Shown here in pieces: positions 59,668-64,000 of a stretch of DNA of 64,000 nt. Source of the DNA: Butyrivibrio sp. (lineage in GTDB: Bacteria; Bacillota; Clostridia; Lachnospirales; Lachnospiraceae); contig JAMPEU010000008.1 in NCBI GenBank assembly GCA_023664865.1, positions 1 through 64,000 on the forward strand, given 5' to 3'. A program made the position numbers and the translations under genes. Each line of letters begins with the position of its first letter. The first letter of the stretch is position 1. The notes beneath the pieces are model-generated. The model was not told the origin of the DNA, did no database searches, and was given only the letters and a program-made list of their open reading frames with translations.

Positions 59668-60477
59668 CTAAGTTATGATAGCCGTACCGCTGTGAATGGC
59701 TCTAAGTTTTTCTCCCATTATCGGCTTCATCAGCTCAAAAGCCTGCTGCCCCGTACAGTGTCCGGTATAAAAAACTGTCTCAAGCTGCTGTAATTCTTCT
59801 GCGGTTTTCCTTATTTCTTCAATCTCCGTATCTGTATATCCGCTTTTTTTCATCATATGAAATCCGCTGATAACAGTTGTCGGCAGGCAGCCGTATCTTT
59901 CCTTGAAACTGTCCAATATATTTAAAATGCCGTTATGCGCGCAGCCTGAAAGCAATACTATTTCATTATTCTGCTTGATAACGAGGCATTGTTCATGCTC
60001 AAATTCGTCCTGTATGTCTGCTCCGTTTACCCGCTTTTTCAAAGAAAGATTGCTCTTGGGCCAAAGCCTTCTGCCCCTTATATTCGCCATAAATGAAACT
60101 TCATCGTCTATTGCCATATCGCCATCAATCTTATGCACCTGCGGCAAATCCGAGATACGTTTATCAATCCCTATGTATCGCTCATTGTGATAATAATCAC
60201 CGTCAGCATTTTTCTGCATATAGATTGCAGCGTCCGGACATATTTTTATAAAATCCATAATGCCTCCGGCATGGTCGTAGTGACCGTGGCTGAGAATTAG
60301 TGTATCAACCTTTGCCAAATCTATTCCCAGCGTCCGTGCATTTTCAAGGAATGAGCCGCTCGCCCCTGTATCAAGTAAAAGTTTGTGCTTCTTTGTTTCA
60401 ATATAGATGCTTAAGCCATGTTCATATTTACAGCCCGGCAGACCACAGCTATCCTCGATTATTGTTATTATTCTCAT
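59668..60477 (-). CDS. Metallo-beta-lactamase-fold hydrolase
   Basis: A 269-residue MBL-fold enzyme. LILSHGHYDHAGG (about 61-73) is the HxHxDH metal motif, GCAHNGILNIL gives the next ligand His, and YTGHCTGQQAF supplies the C-terminal His. The layout matches the group named after the methanopterin-pathway protein (dihydropterin aminobenzene-phosphate synthase-like), whose bacterial substrate is unknown. It follows the amidase gene by 22 bases on the same strand. Confidence 0.85.
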   Translation of the reverse strand: MRIITIIEDSCGLPGCKYEHGLSIYIETKKHKLLLDTGASGSFLENARTLGIDLAKVDTLILSHGHYDHAGGIMDFIKICPDAAIYMQKNADGDYYHNERYIGIDKRISDLPQVHKIDGDMAIDDEVSFMANIRGRRLWPKSNLSLKKRVNGADIQDEFEHEQCLVIKQNNEIVLLSGCAHNGILNILDSFKERYGCLPTTVISGFHMMKKSGYTDTEIEEIRKTAEELQQLETVFYTGHCTGQQAFELMKPIMGEKLRAIHSGTAIIT

Positions 60478-60499
60478 TGTTTGTTAGTCCTTTTCCCTT

Positions 60500-61546
60500 C
60501 TAACCGCTGTACGCTGCCACATCCGCAAGCAGCTTTTCCCACTTATCCTCATGCTCAACATAATACAGCGGACACATCTTCCCGCCACAGTCATAGTGTC
60601 TTAAGATATCTGTACAATCCAGCTTGTATTCCTGAACCAGCCACGCCAGAAGATGCACCAGCGAATCATAAGTTTCCTGCGTAAATTCGCCGTCGTCGTC
60701 CAGATAGCAGCACTCTATGGAAATCGAGTCCGCATTTCTTGTCATAACTGCATACGCCTGTTCATCGAGCGGAATACACTGCAATATTTCCCCTTCATAT
60801 CCGATAATAAGGTGCGCGCTTGCTGAGCGTTCGTGCGTCTGCTCCAGATTGGCAAAGTAACTCCTGTTCTGTGCTGCGCTCGTTTTAGGATTAGCCGTAT
60901 AATGCACAAAAATATTTTTTACCTTTTCAATCTCCGTCCCCGGTCTGGAATAATCGTTCACATTTAAAAGATCAACCTCTATATCAGGCTTCGCGATTTT
61001 ATCATTTTCTTTCAAAATCCTATCGGTTACAACATCATCTGAATTTGCCGGAGATATATCCGGTACTTTCCTTTCCTGCACGAACCTGTAAATCAGTCCG
61101 GCAAACAACACAATAAGTACAAGTACGGATATAAGCATCACGCCCGCCAGTATTCGACATAGATATACCCGCCTTATCCTCGCCTTTCTGCGCTGCTCGG
61201 CACGTATTCTTTCAGCCTCGCTGAGTACGCGCTTTCTTCGCTGCGTACTTATGTATTCGACGCTTCTATCAGGTCTAACCGACCTGCTCCTTCTTCCCGC
61301 GTCAATATATTCTATTCTCCTTGCGGGTTCTCTTCTGCGCTGCGTAGTTCCACTTTGCTCAGACTTTATTCTGTGTTCCGACTCTCTTCTCTGCTCAGAT
61401 TTTATCCTTTGCTCTGGTTCTCTTCTGCGTTCCGGCTCTCTTCTCTGCTCAGGCGTTCTCCTTCGTCCCGCTTCTCCTCTCCGTTCCGGCGCAGACGTCT
61501 CCCATAATATAAGTTCACTCTTTTTCTTGTGTACACTATTTCCCAC
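60500..61546 (-). CDS. Membrane-anchored N-acetylmuramoyl-L-alanine amidase
   Basis: A 348-residue protein. Residues 1-130 are an extreme Arg/Glu-rich low-complexity head of repeated ERRREPEQ / RIKSEQ type, likely cytosolic; a membrane helix follows (about 133-158, LAGVMLISVLVLIVLFAGLIY), then an extracellular Amidase_2/PGRP domain (about 205-348): IFVHYTANP, ASAHLIIGYEGE, SISIECCYLD and RHYDCGGKMCPLYY. It would cut the amide between MurNAc and the stem peptide. GTG start at 61546 with GGAG ten bases upstream. Confidence 0.88.
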   Translation of the reverse strand: MGNSVHKKKSELILWETSAPERRGEAGRRRTPEQRREPERRREPEQRIKSEQRRESEHRIKSEQSGTTQRRREPARRIEYIDAGRRSRSVRPDRSVEYISTQRRKRVLSEAERIRAEQRRKARIRRVYLCRILAGVMLISVLVLIVLFAGLIYRFVQERKVPDISPANSDDVVTDRILKENDKIAKPDIEVDLLNVNDYSRPGTEIEKVKNIFVHYTANPKTSAAQNRSYFANLEQTHERSASAHLIIGYEGEILQCIPLDEQAYAVMTRNADSISIECCYLDDDGEFTQETYDSLVHLLAWLVQEYKLDCTDILRHYDCGGKMCPLYYVEHEDKWEKLLADVAAYSG

Positions 61547-61780
61547 GGTGTCTACTCTCCCCCACGGTATTTTTATGCGTCAATAATAGCATACTTATCT
61601 CTATAATATCTCTAAGCGCAGCCATTCAATAAATGTCAGTAAATGCACAAACCAAACCTACTGAATAGCTGCCTTTAATATGCCGCGTGCAGCATACCCT
61701 ATATATAATAGACGTTTTATTTTAAGAAAAAGTCTCAACTTTTTTAATTTTTTTAAAAATTTTTTTATTTTTTTAGCTTT
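61547..61780. other. Intergenic gap with T-rich terminator-like segment
   Basis: No gene. At 61727-61745 AAAAAGT-CTCA-ACTTTTT forms a small hairpin followed by a long T/A run (61741-61778), which could end transcription from the minus-strand M56 gene's opposite side only weakly. A promoter for the amidase gene may lie near 61560-61620 but is not clear. Confidence 0.4.
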
Positions 61781-64000
61781 TCAATTTTCTTGCTCAAGAT
61801 ATTCCACTATCCTGTTATATAAATCGGTAAAGTCCTCCTTATTTTCAGAGCAGGGGAAAAGTTCTCCGAACAGCTCTTCCATTTCTGCTCTGGAATAGTG
61901 GTAGTGGTATGCCATGCCCAATACCGCAGTGTCGGGGGGATTTACATCAGTTATCACTATATTGCACTGCGATAAATTCTCAATCGAGGCAAACATAAGT
62001 GCCGCACCCATAAACCGCATATCCTCTTCTTCCGCGCCATAACTTCCATTCAAGTTATAATAGAGGGTAACTTCGTATGGTTCCGAGTTGGTATCCATTG
62101 ACAAGTATTGATAACTCAGCGCGGCTGTTGTCGGAATCGCGCCTGCTATCTGCGTCGTCCTTACATTGTCGCCCACATAAGGAGTCCGGTTTTTCAACAT
62201 AGTATCAAGCGATTCCTGAATAGTCTTCGTGCTTACGGAAAGTATACGCACATCAGCCAGTATCCCTTCCAGTATATTATTCATATTTGTAAGTTCCGCC
62301 TGAATCTGCTGCTCCGCATCCGCATTATCGGCAGGCACATACAGATAACAAGGTTTTGTTTCTCCCGCTATCATATATGTTGTGATGGTTTCATGCGGCA
62401 AATAGACATATTCAGTCTCATCATACTCATATTCAATTTGTTCATCAGGAAGCGTTTCGTTGATTATCTCCTCATTGGCTGCGGAATCCACTCCTTCCTC
62501 AGCAGGCGTATATGTGTGTACGCTTGCATTGCTGTCCGTTCCGACTGCCCCGCCTTTAGCCTCTATCTCTTCATATGGGAGATTTATCAGTTCTGTCTCT
62601 ACCGCTTCCGGCGCGGGAATCGGCTGCATGCCGCTCAGACTATCGCTGGCTGTATAAGTCGTCTCATCATCATTGATGTCTATTCCCGGCACTCCTTCCG
62701 AAGAGCCTATCTCATTCGGTATATACGTCTTACTCTCCTCCTCATAGTTCGGCTCTTCTTCCGTCGGGTATTCATGGTACTCATGATATACCTCTACCTT
62801 CGAACCATCTGTTATAATAATTATCCCATTAGAAAGCATCCTCTTGGCTCTCGCCTGACTCGCCAACGCAGCATTTGCACCATAATTTCCAAGCGTGATT
62901 ACTATTTTCTCTTCTGCAAGCTTCACAGCGTCCTCATATGGCAGCATACAGAAACGACCGATTTCCCTATCGGAATCCGTATGATACACAATGATATCCG
63001 TATTGTTTTCGCTACGGTAATATGATTTGCCTGCAAAATAATCCGGGAACGTCACCTGAAAACAGTCCGTTGTCACAGTCATTGAGCCTTCTTCCAAAAG
63101 ATATATCTTCTCCGACTGCTCTTTTGCCTGCGTAAAAGTTAATACCGCCGCCGCGCACACTACCACAAGCACAGGCAGCAGTGCAAGCATCAGCTTTCGC
63201 GGTTTAGCCGCTATCCTGCTGACTCTCTCCTTAATATCTTTTGCCCCGCCGGTCATAGTCGTCGCCGCACACGCGATATCAGACGCTTTGGTCTTTCTGG
63301 TGATAAGCGATATGAGCGTCTTGCCGTAAGCCACACGTTCTTCTTCACCCAACAATTTAATTGCAGCCTCGTCACACGCAAGCTCGCAGTCCTGCTTAGA
63401 CATAGCCGCGGCAATCCATACAAGCGGATTGAACCAATAAACCGCCAGCAGGATACAGCGCAGCGCAGACCAAAAAATATCTTTATTTCTATAATGGCAG
63501 TATTCGTGCGCAATAACATGCTTAAGCTTTTCGTCGTCCTCTATCGCCGCCTCTGATAAATATATCGCCTGATTTCCAGGCATACCATACAGACAGGGAG
63601 AAGACAGACTTTTCACCAGATATACCGGCATCAGCTTGGCTGACTCAAAGCCTTCCTTTTCATATCTGATGCGCTCCCTGCGCAGCCTATGCGCAAAGTT
63701 TATATTGACAGCAGCCATCCATACCCCTGCTGCCGCAATTCCCACATACCACACCATTCTGAAAAAAACAGCGTGTGAAGATATAGCGTTTGACGCAGCA
63801 TATATGATATCTGATACAACCGAGTCTGTATTTGCCGCGATATGACCGCCTTCTTCTAAAATTGGCAGGCCATTCGGGGCAATGACGTTATCCTGTTGCG
63901 TTTCCGGCTGCGCCGCTTCCACTACCCTGTCAGCCACGCTTATAATGTTTAAGCTGCTCTTGGGCAGAATATTCGGGAAAACAAGCGCTGCTGCCGGTAT
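61781..64000 (-). CDS. BlaR1/MecR1-like M56 peptidase sensor, 5' end outside window
   Basis: The frame stays open to the right edge, so the N-terminus is missing; the nominal start at 63937 (GTG) is internal, as upstream codons (…FPNILPKSSLNIISVAD) continue the family pattern. Visible parts: membrane helices, the M56 protease motif HEYCHYRNKD (HExxH zinc site), a helix LLAVYWFNPLVWIAAA, then one further membrane helix (LMLALLPVLVVVCAAAVL) and a long extracytoplasmic region of about 430 residues, acidic, with no penicillin-binding domain. In regulated systems such proteins cut a BlaI-type repressor; that gene would lie to the right. Confidence 0.85.
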   Translation of the reverse strand: MPAAALVFPNILPKSSLNIISVADRVVEAAQPETQQDNVIAPNGLPILEEGGHIAANTDSVVSDIIYAASNAISSHAVFFRMVWYVGIAAAGVWMAAVNINFAHRLRRERIRYEKEGFESAKLMPVYLVKSLSSPCLYGMPGNQAIYLSEAAIEDDEKLKHVIAHEYCHYRNKDIFWSALRCILLAVYWFNPLVWIAAAMSKQDCELACDEAAIKLLGEEERVAYGKTLISLITRKTKASDIACAATTMTGGAKDIKERVSRIAAKPRKLMLALLPVLVVVCAAAVLTFTQAKEQSEKIYLLEEGSMTVTTDCFQVTFPDYFAGKSYYRSENNTDIIVYHTDSDREIGRFCMLPYEDAVKLAEEKIVITLGNYGANAALASQARAKRMLSNGIIIITDGSKVEVYHEYHEYPTEEEPNYEEESKTYIPNEIGSSEGVPGIDINDDETTYTASDSLSGMQPIPAPEAVETELINLPYEEIEAKGGAVGTDSNASVHTYTPAEEGVDSAANEEIINETLPDEQIEYEYDETEYVYLPHETITTYMIAGETKPCYLYVPADNADAEQQIQAELTNMNNILEGILADVRILSVSTKTIQESLDTMLKNRTPYVGDNVRTTQIAGAIPTTAALSYQYLSMDTNSEPYEVTLYYNLNGSYGAEEEDMRFMGAALMFASIENLSQCNIVITDVNPPDTAVLGMAYHYHYSRAEMEELFGELFPCSENKEDFTDLYNRIVEYLEQEN

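Noticed and set aside
62108..63025. 305-codon plus-strand open frame
   Set aside because: Antisense to the well-supported M56 gene; composition typical of a shadow.

Overview
The window is low-GC DNA with strong AGGAGG-type ribosome binding sites and a gene content typical of Clostridia, most likely a gut Lachnospiraceae: VanW/YoaR-type protein, DUF4080-type radical SAM protein, class II GalT, LoaP-type antiterminator, and many Rpn/PD-(D/E)XK proteins. Taxonomy is inferred from gene families only. No rRNA, tRNA, prophage or CRISPR array was seen.

Layout. 1-6.9 kb is mostly housekeeping (VanW protein, a 35-codon membrane peptide, DnaQ-like exonuclease, endonuclease III, B12-binding radical SAM protein, membrane acyltransferase). 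6.9-10.2 kb holds an AAA/PD-(D/E)XK protein and a large orphan gene. From about 10.8 to 52.9 kb lies one large minus-strand surface-glycan locus, read from right to left: XRE regulator, LCP ligase, Ser-rich secreted protein, SH3 protein, chain-length protein, priming sugar-phosphate transferase, LoaP antiterminator, a terminator hairpin, glycosyltransferases, UDP-sugar dehydrogenase, heparinase-like protein, fused and single Gfo/Idh oxidoreductases, CapK-like ligase, ATP-grasp protein, Wzy-like polymerase, fucosyltransferase-like protein, deacetylase, pyruvyltransferase, Wzx flippase, methyltransferase, SGNH and MBOAT acyl-transfer pair, and UDP-GlcNAc 2-epimerase. Accessory modules interrupt this locus: Rpn-like nucleases (10.4, 12.2, 16.3 and 38.1 kb), duplicated XRE genes, and a four-gene operon of HD-GHKL ATPase plus phosphoribosyltransferase-fold protein (17.4-23.4 kb) that looks like an anti-phage or conflict system. 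53-56.4 kb has an S24 repressor, a lipoprotein, a DUF4143 ATPase and another XRE regulator. 56.7-59.6 kb is galK-galT. 59.7-64 kb has a metallo-hydrolase, an amidase and a BlaR1/MecR1-type M56 protein cut by the right edge.

Three observations stand out. (1) Seven runs of exactly eight G (on the minus, coding strand) occur in the window. Six lie inside glycan genes, and in one of them, a polysaccharide pyruvyltransferase, the run puts the gene out of frame by one base. This looks like slipped-strand phase variation of a surface polysaccharide. (2) The Rpn-like genes carry strong internal Shine-Dalgarno/ATG starts in frame, fitting nested antitoxins. One copy has kept only the antitoxin part, and one has lost its nuclease catalytic residues but kept the antitoxin. 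(3) The HD-GHKL/PRTase operon sits inside the variable glycan region behind an XRE regulator, of which a second copy, precisely deleted for its DNA-binding domain, lies 10 kb away.

Regulatory structure is also readable: a divergent XRE/S24 control region with consensus promoters and matching operators at the head of the glycan operon, a four-unit 23-bp repeat array abutting a consensus promoter of the DUF4143 gene, and three copies of a roughly 136-165 bp inverted-repeat (MITE-like) element between co-directional genes.
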